Shown here: positions 44,543 to 53,228 of the stretch, one piece after another
Position numbering within the stretch: position 1 is the first letter of the stretch
Layout: each line of letters opens with the position of its first letter
DNA from: Fidelibacterota bacterium
GTDB taxonomy: Bacteria; Pseudomonadota; Alphaproteobacteria; Rhodospirillales; Rhodospirillaceae
Assembly (NCBI GenBank): GCA_947476625.1
Contig: CANJRA010000004.1
Coordinates: forward strand, 62,001 to 126,000
Direction of reading: 5' to 3'
DNA length: 64,000 nt
Translations under genes and position numbers: made by a program
The notes under the pieces: generated by a model
Told to the model about the DNA's origin: nothing
Databases searched by the model: none
The model's input: only the letters and a program-made list of their open reading frames with translations

Positions 44543-44990
44543 ATGGAAATGATCACGCAAGCGGCCATCTTTTTTACTGCCGCCGTCATTGTCGTTCCGA
44601 TTTTCCGCAAGCTTGGTCTTGGCGCGGTGCTGGGTTAACTCGCCGCCGGCGCGCTGATCGGACCCTTTGGTCTTTCACTGATCAACGACGTTGAAGCCAT
44701 CATGCACTTCGCCGAATTCAGCGTTGTCCTGCTGTTGTTCATTATCGGTTTGGAATTGCAGCCGGCGCGGCTATGGACGTTCCGCAGCGCCGTCTTTGGC
44801 CTCGGCGGCGCTCAAGTGGTTGTTGGCGGACACTTCCTTTTGCGACCGGTCTTGCATGCCGTCGCCACAACGCGCACGCCGGAGCTTTTTACAGCCACAG
44901 CACTGCTGATTGTCTGCGGGACCGCGCTTTTGATGAACTCCATCGGCATTTCCATGGCGCTCGGCGCGTTTCTGGCCGGCATGCTTGCTT
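44543..44990 (+). pseudogene. Kef-type cation:proton antiporter remnant
   Basis: The ATG at 44543 opens a KefB-like frame (VVPIFRKLGLGAVLG) that hits TAA at 44636-44638 exactly where the family has a Tyr ([11 protein letters not shown]). The same frame continues [27 protein letters not shown] and FGLGGAQV, then jumps to [22 protein letters not shown], losing ~100+ residues of internal helices, and runs [21 protein letters not shown] before the homology ends near 44990 at the junction with tamA. Everything after, including the TrkA-N domain, is gone. Three separate lesions make it non-functional. Confidence 0.88.
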
Positions 44991-46105
44991 TCAATCGCGG
45001 TTTTCAGCGTCTGATTTCTGCGCAGGAAATTCGGCTTGGACAGAACCGCTTTGGCGGTTTGATCTAATTGTGTTGCTTCCAACGAAAGCTCCAGCTGCTC
45101 GCCGGAGCCGAAGAAATTGCGGTGATTCCAGCTCGCCGTTCCGCCGAAACCTTTATCGCGCGCATAGCTGCCGCCCAGACTTATGGTGCGGGGCGCGCTT
45201 TCGGTGACGACGACGTTGACATCCAGCGGTCCGCCGCTCGCCATGTCTTTCGCACCAACGGGCACGACTTTCACCGAGGCGAACAATGTCAGGTCCACCA
45301 GCGATTTGCGGAGCTCCTCCAGCAAGCTCATGTCAAAGGTCGCACCCGCCTTCCAGGGCACGGACCTTGCCATAAAACGCTCTTTCACGCGCTCGAGCCC
45401 CAGAAAATGCGTCTCTCCGAAAACCGCGGCAGGCCCGAGTGTCACCGGCAGGGTGACGGAAATCGTATGTGCGGCGTGGTCGATTTCGACAAGACGGTCG
45501 CCGCGCGTTGTAAATGGAAACCCACGATTGCGAAAAATGGACAGCGCTTCGTCTTCTGCGGCAATGACATCCGGCGCACGCGCGACGCGCCCGGTGATTT
45601 TATTGAGCGGGCGGCGCGCTGCCGCTTCGGCGGCATTGTGCGATGTGCTGGAGGTTTCCAGTGCTTCTATTTCCAACGCAATCCCTGCGACGCGAAAACG
45701 CGCGCCGGGCTCAATGGTCATCCGTACCGTGACGTCACCGCTGCCGTCTCCGTCGACGGCCGCCATGACTTTCGCGTCGTAATACCCTTCAGATTCTAAA
45801 ACCGCGCGGAAGCGCCCTTCGTCGCCCACAGCGCGGCGGCCCAAAGCGGCGAGTGACGGCGGAAGACGGTCCTTCAACAACAGAAGCTGAGAGGACTCTT
45901 TTAAAAGATCGTCCGCAGCTTTGGGCGCACCGATAATGTCCACGCGGTACTTCACGCCGCCCGCGAAAGGTTCATACTGGGCTCCAACGCTTGATTGGGC
46001 GGCAAACAACCAGAACACGAGACAAATGGCGCGCGCTGCAACCAAGCGCCCGCGCTTCAAGTAGCCGCGCAGAACAACTGGCGCTGTCAGATTAAAATTC
46101 ATCAT
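44985..46105 (-). pseudogene. TamA/BamA-family outer-membrane assembly protein, 3'-truncated
   Basis: From the Met at 46105 there is a signal-like segment (ICLVFWLFAAQSSVGA), then three POTRA-type modules (YRVDIIGAPKAADDLLKES, GARFRVAGIALEIEALE, TLGPAAVFGETHFLGLERV) and the first barrel strands (PRTISLGGSYARDKGFGG, NHRNFFGSGEQLELSLEAT). TamA normally has a 16-strand barrel; here homology stops around 44990 and the frame runs on through antisense kef sequence, so most of the barrel is missing. It starts 11 bp after the AapJ-like gene, so it was the fourth gene of that operon. Confidence 0.8.
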
Positions 46106-46116
46106 ACCGGAAAGGC

Positions 46117-47079
46117 TTAGCGCACAGGCGGAGCGAACATCAACCCGCCATCGCGCCACAGCTTGTTTAAGCCGCGATCTAGTTTGATGGGACTGCTCTG
46201 CCCTAGATTGCGCTCAAACATCTCGCCGTAATTCCCGACCGCCGCAATCACAGCCTCGATCCACCGCGCATCGAGACCCAGAACGGCACCATGACTATCG
46301 CCAAATTCAGCGGCGTTACGCGACGTGACATTGCGTTCTTCGGCTTCAATCAAGGCAATCACTGTCCAACGCACGACTTCATAAAAGCGGTCGTCACCTT
46401 GCCGCACTAACGGTGCCAGCGGCTCCTTCGAAATTATGTCGGGCAGGATCGCAAAACGCGCGAAACCGTCCTTGAAACCTGCGCGTGCCGCCGCGAGCCA
46501 AGACACGTCCGCCGAAAAAGCCGTGCAACGCCCATCATGCAACGCTTTCTCCGCATCGGCATCGGTTGCAACGATGACTGTCCTGACCGCGCCCCTAAAA
46601 TGATCGATCAACGTTTTGGCGTGCGGACCGGCATTCACGCATATTTTTTCGCCCATAAGCTGTGCCGCCGACATCGCGCCGTCGCGCGGCAAAAGGAACC
46701 CCTGCCCGTCGTAAAACGTGATTGGACCGAACATCATGCCATGCGTCGTCGCTCGGCTGAGCGACCACGTCAGGCGCCGCGTCACCATGTCGATGTCGTC
46801 ATTGTCGCTAAGCTGACGGACATTCTCGGCGGCCTTGAAGACAACCTTGGCATCGGCCCCGAGAATGGCCACAGCCACAGCGCGGCACACGTCGGCATCG
46901 AAGCCGGCATTATTTTGGTCTTGCTTGACGGAGAATCCCGCAACGTCAGGCCCCAGCCCGCAGCCGAAATATCCGCGCGCACGGATATTTTCGATCCGCC
47001 CGGCGTTCGCTGGCACGGATACCCCAAGCAGGCCAAAGCATAGCAGCAAAATAAAAGTTTTAATAACCGCGTTTGACAT
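46117..47079 (-). CDS. AapJ-like amino-acid-binding periplasmic protein
   Basis: A 320-aa solute-binding protein family 3 member with a signal peptide (IKTFILLLCFGLLGVSVPANA, cleavage near 26). AapJ-type signatures are GYFGCGLGPDVAGFS, NAGFDADVCRAVAVAILG, TRRLTWSLSRATTHGMMFG, YYDGQGFLL-like FYDGQGFLLPRDG, ILPDIISKEPLAPLVRQGDDRF, AVGNYGEMFERNLG and LNKLWRDGGLMFAPPVR. AapJ binds a broad range of L-amino acids for the AapQMP transporter, but no permease or ATPase gene is here. It overlaps the dehydrogenase gene by 20 bp and is followed by the tamA remnant. Confidence 0.9.
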   Translation of the reverse strand: MSNAVIKTFILLLCFGLLGVSVPANAGRIENIRARGYFGCGLGPDVAGFSVKQDQNNAGFDADVCRAVAVAILGADAKVVFKAAENVRQLSDNDDIDMVTRRLTWSLSRATTHGMMFGPITFYDGQGFLLPRDGAMSAAQLMGEKICVNAGPHAKTLIDHFRGAVRTVIVATDADAEKALHDGRCTAFSADVSWLAAARAGFKDGFARFAILPDIISKEPLAPLVRQGDDRFYEVVRWTVIALIEAEERNVTSRNAAEFGDSHGAVLGLDARWIEAVIAAVGNYGEMFERNLGQSSPIKLDRGLNKLWRDGGLMFAPPVR

Positions 47080-48142
47080 CGACTACCGACAGCATCTTAT
47101 CGCCCGCCACATAACGCCGCAGATTTTCCCGCATGACGCTCCACATACGTTCAGTCTTCAGGTCCGATTGATCAGCGGCATGCGGCGTAATCAGTACATT
47201 GTGCGCACTCCATAAGGGGTGGCTTTTGGGCAAAGGCTCGGGATCGACCACATCAAGCCCCGCACCCGCAATGGTACGCTTATTCAATGCGGCAACCAGG
47301 TCGTCTGTGACGACGCTTTTGCCCCGCCCGAGATTGAAGAAAAACGCCGTCGATTTCATACGGGCGAACATTGCAGCATTGAACAATCCCGTCGTTTCTG
47401 GCGTCAACGGCGTGACATTCACGACAAAATCCGCCTGGGCGATCAATTCCGGCAAATCCCCGGGTGCGCCAATGGGCGCGACAAAATCAGGCCCGCCGCG
47501 ACCGCTGTTTCGCGTGGCGATAATGTTCATATCAAAAGCATGCGCGCGTTTGGCAATCTCCGTGCCGATGCCGCCAAGGCCGACAATCAGCACGGTCTTT
47601 CCCGCGAGATCGCCTGGCTTTGACGGCTTCCATTCCTGCTTATGCTGCGCATCGACCGCATCTGGAATGTTCCGGCTCAGCGCCAACATCATGGCCAGCG
47701 CATGCTCGGCGACGTTCGAGCCGTTCAGACGTTGCATATTGGTCAGGAGGACAGCACCACTCTGAACGCGCGGAATCGGAATGCAGTCCTCGACACCGGC
47801 TCCTTGCGTTTGAACCCACCGCAGCTTTGGGCCCGCCGCGACCACGTCAGCCCGGCATGTGCCGATCAACGCATCGGCATCGGCGAGCGCGGCTTTAAAT
47901 TCGGCGGGATTTCGCGCACCAACAACCGTGGTGCCTTTTGCTGCTTCTTGAAACCACGCGAGCCGCGCGGCGCTATCGACCAGAACAACAATCTTTTGCG
48001 GCTTTTTCCAGTTGGGCATGTCGCGTACCGGCACCGCGCTTTCGCGCAGCCCGAGCGCAGCGGTCACCGCGGCGTCGCTTTCGGCCATAGCGTGACCGGC
48101 GCTTAACAGAACTGCGCTCAAAACCAGACAGCGGGCAAACAT
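47060..48142 (-). CDS. Exported D-isomer-specific 2-hydroxyacid dehydrogenase
   Basis: A 360-aa protein from the ATG at 48142. It starts with a Sec-type signal (CLVLSAVLLSAGHAMA, cleavage after residue 20), unusual for this NAD(P)-dependent family. The cofactor motif GLGGIG is at 188-193, with Arg211 after the second strand, suggesting NADP(H). The catalytic triad is intact: Arg273 (NLGRG), Glu302 (DPEPLP) and His321 (TPHAA). The family reduces 2-oxoacids to D-2-hydroxyacids. It sits 2 bp after the Tat-aminotransferase gene, whose product would be a 2-oxoacid. Confidence 0.88.
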   Translation of the reverse strand: MFARCLVLSAVLLSAGHAMAESDAAVTAALGLRESAVPVRDMPNWKKPQKIVVLVDSAARLAWFQEAAKGTTVVGARNPAEFKAALADADALIGTCRADVVAAGPKLRWVQTQGAGVEDCIPIPRVQSGAVLLTNMQRLNGSNVAEHALAMMLALSRNIPDAVDAQHKQEWKPSKPGDLAGKTVLIVGLGGIGTEIAKRAHAFDMNIIATRNSGRGGPDFVAPIGAPGDLPELIAQADFVVNVTPLTPETTGLFNAAMFARMKSTAFFFNLGRGKSVVTDDLVAALNKRTIAGAGLDVVDPEPLPKSHPLWSAHNVLITPHAADQSDLKTERMWSVMRENLRRYVAGDKMLSVVDVKRGY

Positions 48143-48144
48143 CG

Positions 48145-49215
48145 TCACGTAAAAACCGTGCGCATGACGTCGGCGTAACGTTTCATATCTTCCATACGCC
48201 CCATACTGACACGCGCCCACTGCGCATAAGGCTCTGTCACGGGACTGATCAGTACGTTGCGCGTGCGCATCAGTTCGACAAATCCAGCGCCGCTACGGCC
48301 GGTATCGAACATCAAGAAACTGGCTTGCGTCGGCGCGGTAGGCACACGCAAGTCTTTGAACATGCGCTGTGTGAAGTCTAAACAGTCGCGCGTCGCTTGA
48401 CGGCTTTGCGCGAGAAAAGCTTCGTCGTCATAACTCACGCGCGCCGCCGCAAGCCCGGCGCGGTTGGGAAAAGACATCCGCATGGACTCAAACGAACGAA
48501 TAATGTCAGCACGTGCCATGCCGTAACCGATGCGCAAGCCCGCTAGCCCGTGAATTTTCGAGAACGAACGCGTGATGATGAGATTTTGCCCTGCCTTCAC
48601 CTGATCAATAACCGTCACGCGCGCGGGGTCGTCGGCATAGTCGATATAAGCCTCGTCTACCACCGTCAACGCCCGCTTCGACACCGCTGCGATAAATCGC
48701 CGCAGGTCATCGGTGTTCACGAGTGAGCCGGTCGGATTATCGGGATTGCAGACGTACACCAAGCCAGTCTGCGTATTCACACGCGCCTGCATGGCCGCGA
48801 GGTCGTGGCGAAAGTCCTTGTCCAAATCGACCCACACAATGTTCGCGCCGCGACGGCTGGCGTACTGCGCCAGCATCGGGAACGTTGGGCGCGCCACAAC
48901 GACGTCGCGTTCTTTATCGCTGTGAATAAGCGCGGCTAGTTTCAGCAATTCGCCCGAGCCCTCGGTGACGATGACGTTTTCGGGCTTCAACCCTTCGTGC
49001 GCAGCAATCATTTTGCGCAGCGCCGCTAAATCTTCGTAAGGATATTGCCAGCCTTTTTCGAGCGCCGCGGCGGCGGCTTGCTTGGCGCGTTCCGAAGGGC
49101 CAAAAGGATTTTCATTGTATAGCAGACGTAACGGCGCCGCCTCGGCCGCGCTTGCGCTGGCCACGAGAAAGGCACCCGAGACTTGCAAAACACCGCGACG
49201 CGTGAAGTCCGTCAT
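48145..49215 (-). CDS. Tat-exported PLP aminotransferase, HisC-like
   Basis: A 356-aa fold-type I aminotransferase preceded by a twin-arginine signal: TRRGVLQ (Arg6-Arg7), then VSGAFLVASASAAEA. Active-site blocks are VTEGSGELLKLAALI, CNPDNPTG, VVDEAYIDY, and the PLP-lysine segment ITRSFSKIHGLAGLRIGYG (Lys220). HisC relatives act on histidinol phosphate or aromatic amino acids. Tat export is consistent with secretion after PLP is bound. Being first in an operon with an exported dehydrogenase and an amino-acid-binding protein, it probably deaminates amino acids outside the cytoplasm rather than working in histidine synthesis. Confidence 0.88.
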   Translation of the reverse strand: MTDFTRRGVLQVSGAFLVASASAAEAAPLRLLYNENPFGPSERAKQAAAAALEKGWQYPYEDLAALRKMIAAHEGLKPENVIVTEGSGELLKLAALIHSDKERDVVVARPTFPMLAQYASRRGANIVWVDLDKDFRHDLAAMQARVNTQTGLVYVCNPDNPTGSLVNTDDLRRFIAAVSKRALTVVDEAYIDYADDPARVTVIDQVKAGQNLIITRSFSKIHGLAGLRIGYGMARADIIRSFESMRMSFPNRAGLAAARVSYDDEAFLAQSRQATRDCLDFTQRMFKDLRVPTAPTQASFLMFDTGRSGAGFVELMRTRNVLISPVTEPYAQWARVSMGRMEDMKRYADVMRTVFT

Positions 49216-49303
49216 CTGCGCCCTCAGACTAAAATCGAATCACGGAACGGATCGATTGTAACACTTATGCATGCACGTCCCGCTCCGCAGCGACATCCAT
49301 AGC

Positions 49304-51588
49304 CTAAGAATACGTCGGCATAATGGGTAGGGCAATCTTGCGGGAAATGGCGGTTTTACTGATCATCCGCAGTTCGTTATTCGTCACGCGCAGCCGCGCC
49401 GCGATCTCGCGGGCTATATTAGCGACCAATTTGGCCGCTAACGTTGGATTTACACCCAGAACATTATCGAAATTCGCTTTGGTTACTTCGTAGATAACAA
49501 TCTCCGTATCGGCGATGGCGTCGGCTGAGCGGCGCTCGCCCTCCAACATCGCCATTTCGCCGAAGATCACCCCGGGAATGAGATTGGCGAGTTGTATAGG
49601 CGCACGACGACCGCTGACCAAACGAATGGTAACCGTGCCCTTGGCCAGCATAAAGAACGAATCACCCTGGTCGCCTTCGCGGAACAGCACGGTACCCGCG
49701 GGCAGCTCTTCGCCCCGCGTCAGAGTAGCGAGTTGCGCCTGCTCTTCCGCCGCCAGGCCCGCCGCAAGGCTGAAGTTATGAAGCGCCACTTCCGTATTGA
49801 TGGTCGAAACGATACCGGCCGCTTCCAGCAGCCTGTCTTCTGCCTATTCCAGCGCAGCATCGGTATCGGCGAATAACCGGCAGACATCGAAAATTCTCTC
49901 GCCGGCGATAACCCCGAGAAATTCTCCGTTCATGTCTTCGCGAGTCATGTGGGCGATGGCCGCGATCTTGCCTCCCGCAATCATGCGCTGAAATAGCTGC
50001 AGCAAAATCCGCACGCCAGTCGCATCCATATCCGCAAGGCGACCGCAGTCGAGAATCACGACCCGCGCCCGCACCGACAGACGCTCGACCTCGCTAAACA
50101 GCGCGTCGGCTGTACCGAAGAATAGCGGGCCATCGAGTTCAACGACGACGACTTCATATCCGCGCGCCGCAAGGTATTCGGCCTCGCTGCGTTCACGCAC
50201 TTTCAGCGACCGGCGCGGCGCGCCGCGCCGTCATAAGACCGGCGCACGATAGGCTTGCTCATGTCGCGCACGAACATCACCATCGCAATCATAATGCCCG
50301 CGATCACCGCAGTGATCAGGTTCACGATCACCGTGACCGCGCCCACGGCGATAACAATGACGAGATTGGCGGCAATCGCACGGCGGAATGGTCCTGCCAG
50401 ACGCAGACGCGACAGCAATTCGCGGCTCCAACTATCCATGATGCCGAGCGCTACGACCGTTAGCACAGCGGCAAGTACAGAACGCGGCAAATAACCCAGC
50501 CACGGCCCGGCAACGATTGTACCGACAAGAACAAAGAGCGCGCTGATGACCGCGCTGCGGCGTGTTTGCGCGCCGGCCTTCAACGCGGCGGCACTGCGGC
50601 CGACCGCGCCGGAACTGGCAAGCCCGCCCACCGCCGCCGAAGCCATGTTGGACAATCCCTGCGCCAGCAGCTCACGATCAATATTGTGCCGGCCAGCCGT
50701 GAGACTATCGACGACCGCCGCACCCATCAGCGAGTCAATCGCCGCGATAACCGCCAAGATAGCAACGTGGGGCATCAGCGCCGCAATGCGATCGATAATC
50801 CAGGTATCACTCGCGACGTCCCAGATTTCGAACAAAGCAAAGGACGGTATCGCCGATGGAACCGCGCCGATGGTCGGGCCCAGCAGTGCCGCGCCGACAT
50901 AAGGCCGCAACGCATAATGCAACGCCAATCCCGCCAGCAGACCGATCAGCAACGACGGCGCACGGCGCGTGATTTTAGGTGCGATCGTGATAACCAACAT
51001 CGTCACGCCGGCGACGATAATGCCCCACGGACTGGCCTCGGCACGAATGTCGCTCCAGTCGGCCCAGGCGAAATGCTCTGGCAGTCCCAAGAGCCCGCGC
51101 ATCTGACTCAGCAGCAGCAAAATCGCGACGCCGTTCATGAACCCTTCGATAACGGGATAAGGAATGAATTTAATCACGCGTCCCAAGCGTGCGATGCCGA
51201 AGATGCCTTGCAGCAAGCCGGCAAGAAACACACCGAATAATGCCAGCGCTACTGCCGTCGCAGGACCGCCGTGCTGATCCAAGTCAGGTGCTTGCGCGGC
51301 CGTTGCCACCATCGAAGCCATGATCACCGCCACGGATGCACGCGGACCGGAAATCATGCGCGGTGTACCGCCGAGCAGCGCCGCGACTAAACCTGCGGCA
51401 ACCGCGCCGTACAGGCCCGCGATCACGCCCATACCGGCGAAGGCCGTGCCGAGGGCGGCAAAGGTCATCAATCCTAAAGGAACGGATTCCGAAATCGTGA
51501 TAACCGCGGCTACCAGCGCGCCCATGAGGTCGCCGCGCAGAATCGCCGCGTCACCGCTCCGCGCCATAGCGGGCATGTCCGTAGGCAA
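49304..51588 (-). pseudogene. SulP anion transporter with STAS and cyclic-nucleotide-binding domains, disrupted
   Basis: From 51588 the first 461 codons encode a SulP permease (ISESVPLGLMTFAALG, GTPRMISGPRASVAVIMASM, ten or more helices). The frame ends at a TGA (50205-50203) inside a GC-rich palindromic stretch; a shifted frame continues without a gap as LKVRERSEAEYLAARGYEVV, a STAS domain with CGRLADMDATGVRIL. After ALE a TAG (49846-49844) stands where relatives have Trp (ALEWAEDRLL), and the same frame continues through a cNMP-binding domain (GTVLFREGDQGDSFFML) to 49304. Summed length (~760 codons) equals an intact SulP-STAS-cNMP protein. One frameshift plus one nonsense codon. Confidence 0.85.
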
Positions 51589-51620
51589 TGCCTCGGGTAA
51601 GTCAGATTCGACTGTAGCCC

Positions 51621-51649
51621 CTCGCCGGAAAATTCCGGCTCCCGGCGAG
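51621..51649. repeat. Hairpin upstream of the SulP gene
   Basis: CTCGCCGG (51621-51628) pairs with CCGGCGAG (51642-51649), with a nested alternative CCGG-AAAATT-CCGG. It lies between the end of the 51714-51914 gene and the SulP start, both minus strand; no T-tract follows, so a terminator function is uncertain. Confidence 0.3.
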
Positions 51650-51713
51650 AGACTATCACTGGGCCAGTAGAAGAACCAATATGTTGCGCTTCAGAACCGG
51701 AGGTTTTGCCGCG

Positions 51714-51914
51714 CTACTTTTTCCGAAGCAACACAATGACGGCGAGGATACCGACAATCGCCAGCGCGGCACCGTTATAGGCCCACGTCGGGTCGGCGAT
51801 CATGAAGCTGGAAGCGGGATACGGGAAATATCCGGTCCCTTGCCCAATCCAGATGATGCCGATCAATGTCGCAAACGCGGCGACGACGAGCAGAATAGGT
51901 TTTAGCTTTGTCAT
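51714..51914 (-). CDS. Small two-helix membrane protein of unknown function
   Basis: A 66-aa protein from the ATG at 51914 with GGGAGG well placed upstream. Two hydrophobic segments (ILLVVAAFATLIGIIWIG and AALAIVGILAVIVLL) flank a short loop (YFPYPASSFMIADPTWAYN) and the end is LLRKK. The frame is open 19 codons further upstream. I do not recognise it. It lies downstream of the copper genes on the same strand, but an ~80-bp gap does not prove co-transcription. Confidence 0.55.
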   Translation of the reverse strand: MTKLKPILLVVAAFATLIGIIWIGQGTGYFPYPASSFMIADPTWAYNGAALAIVGILAVIVLLRKK

Positions 51915-51995
51915 AGCGGCTCCTCCCTTGATGGCTTCACTATAAGAGTTCATCGCCGGTCGCGCACACACAGCACCGTGAGCAAACCGCGCGGC

Positions 51996-53228
51996 CTATT
52001 GAATTTTCAGCCGGACAAAGACCATCGCGCCATTCGGGTTACCGCCGTAAGACGGCTGCAAATGCGCCGACGTCCAGTTGAAACTGTAAAGCCCGCCAAG
52101 GCCGATCATCGCATGTTCCGCCACCTTGAAGTCCCGTACTACGCCAACTGCCAGTTTCCCCACCGGCTCGGCATCGCCATGCGCAGGGCCTGATAAATCC
52201 AACTCCGCGGCTTCTATACGCTCAGCACGCGTGAAGATCGTCCAGACGTCGGTAGGTTTCAGTGCCGCTTCCAAAAGAACGGCATCAAGACTGGCGCCGT
52301 CATCGAGATTTTTTCTGCCCCACGCCGCCGTGACAGACCATTGCCCGGTCTGCCCAAAAGGCGCGGTGTAAATCGCGCTCGCCGACCAACGCTCCTCGTT
52401 GTCGTCGGGATGCAACTGTTCGGGACTGCGCAGATGCGCCCAAGATGTTTGCAAAGAAATGTTTTCAGTCGGATTCCAGCTTAGGCGTGTAGAGGTGCTG
52501 TCGAAGCGCGGGTGATCAATGTCGGTGCGGCGGCGGTTAGGCTCGCGACCTGTGAACTGCGAGACCTCGGCCTTGATGTTTTTGTAAACTACACCGGCCG
52601 TGGTGACACCGAACGTGATATGCGTGGAATCCAGCCAATGATGACTAATAGGCGCCTCGGGGCTATCCACGCTCGCCGCGCGATGCATGAAAGCCGGCGG
52701 ACCAAACGCCGGTTCGCCCGGCAGCCCGACATAAATGAAAGCGCTGACATCCTCTGCCAGTGGACGGCTGTAAAACGCCGAGAGTTCCATGAACAAATCA
52801 TGCGGATGCTGGCGGTCCACAAGCGTTGTCGTGCCATCGGCGGTTTCGCCTGCCGCCAGCAACAAAGGGTAGCCGCGCTTTCCCATGAGCGGATCGGGGC
52901 TTAACATCGCGCGCACATTCACGACATCGTCATCGGCGAATGTGCGCTGCGCGGACGCCATCGCCATACCCGACATGAACAACAGATTGTCGCCGCGCGG
53001 ACCGCCTTGCCAATCGTAGACGCCGTTCAACGTGGCATGAACCATAGTGCTCCAGTCGCCCACCGCACCATGAATCCCGTCATGCGTGGTCACGTCGGGC
53101 TGCCAACTGGTGCCCGACGCCTCGCGTGTCATGGGATAAGAGCCCAGGACACCGGTGGTAGACATCGCATAGACCGGAGTTACGGCACACACAGTCAGTG
53201 CCGCGCCTAAAACAATTTTCATTTTCAT
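51996..53228 (-). CDS. Putative outer-membrane beta-barrel protein of the copper operon
   Basis: A 410-aa protein with a signal peptide (IVLGAALTVCAVTPVYA). The mature part is rich in alternating amphipathic strands and ends in a C-terminal aromatic-alternating strand (GAMVFVRLKIQ), typical of barrels. A conserved DRQHPHDLFMELSAFYS block near 140 and many His/Met residues (MSGMAMASAQ, SHHWLDSTHITFG) fit a metal-handling role. It overlaps copA by ATGA and so is translationally coupled to copper export. Function in metal passage is inferred from context only. Confidence 0.75.
   Translation of the reverse strand: MKMKIVLGAALTVCAVTPVYAMSTTGVLGSYPMTREASGTSWQPDVTTHDGIHGAVGDWSTMVHATLNGVYDWQGGPRGDNLLFMSGMAMASAQRTFADDDVVNVRAMLSPDPLMGKRGYPLLLAAGETADGTTTLVDRQHPHDLFMELSAFYSRPLAEDVSAFIYVGLPGEPAFGPPAFMHRAASVDSPEAPISHHWLDSTHITFGVTTAGVVYKNIKAEVSQFTGREPNRRRTDIDHPRFDSTSTRLSWNPTENISLQTSWAHLRSPEQLHPDDNEERWSASAIYTAPFGQTGQWSVTAAWGRKNLDDGASLDAVLLEAALKPTDVWTIFTRAERIEAAELDLSGPAHGDAEPVGKLAVGVVRDFKVAEHAMIGLGGLYSFNWTSAHLQPSYGGNPNGAMVFVRLKIQ

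Noticed and set aside
44771-44985. C-terminal part of the open tamA-like frame
   Set aside because: Below about 44985 the minus-strand frame is only the antisense reading of the kef remnant, so it was excluded from the TamA feature.
29404-51588. Stop-codon reassignment, because five in-frame stops are all TAA or TAG
   Set aside because: TAA and TAG end clearly intact genes in the same window (for example folE, argF, apaG), and several damaged genes also have frameshifts or deletions, so ordinary mutation is sufficient.
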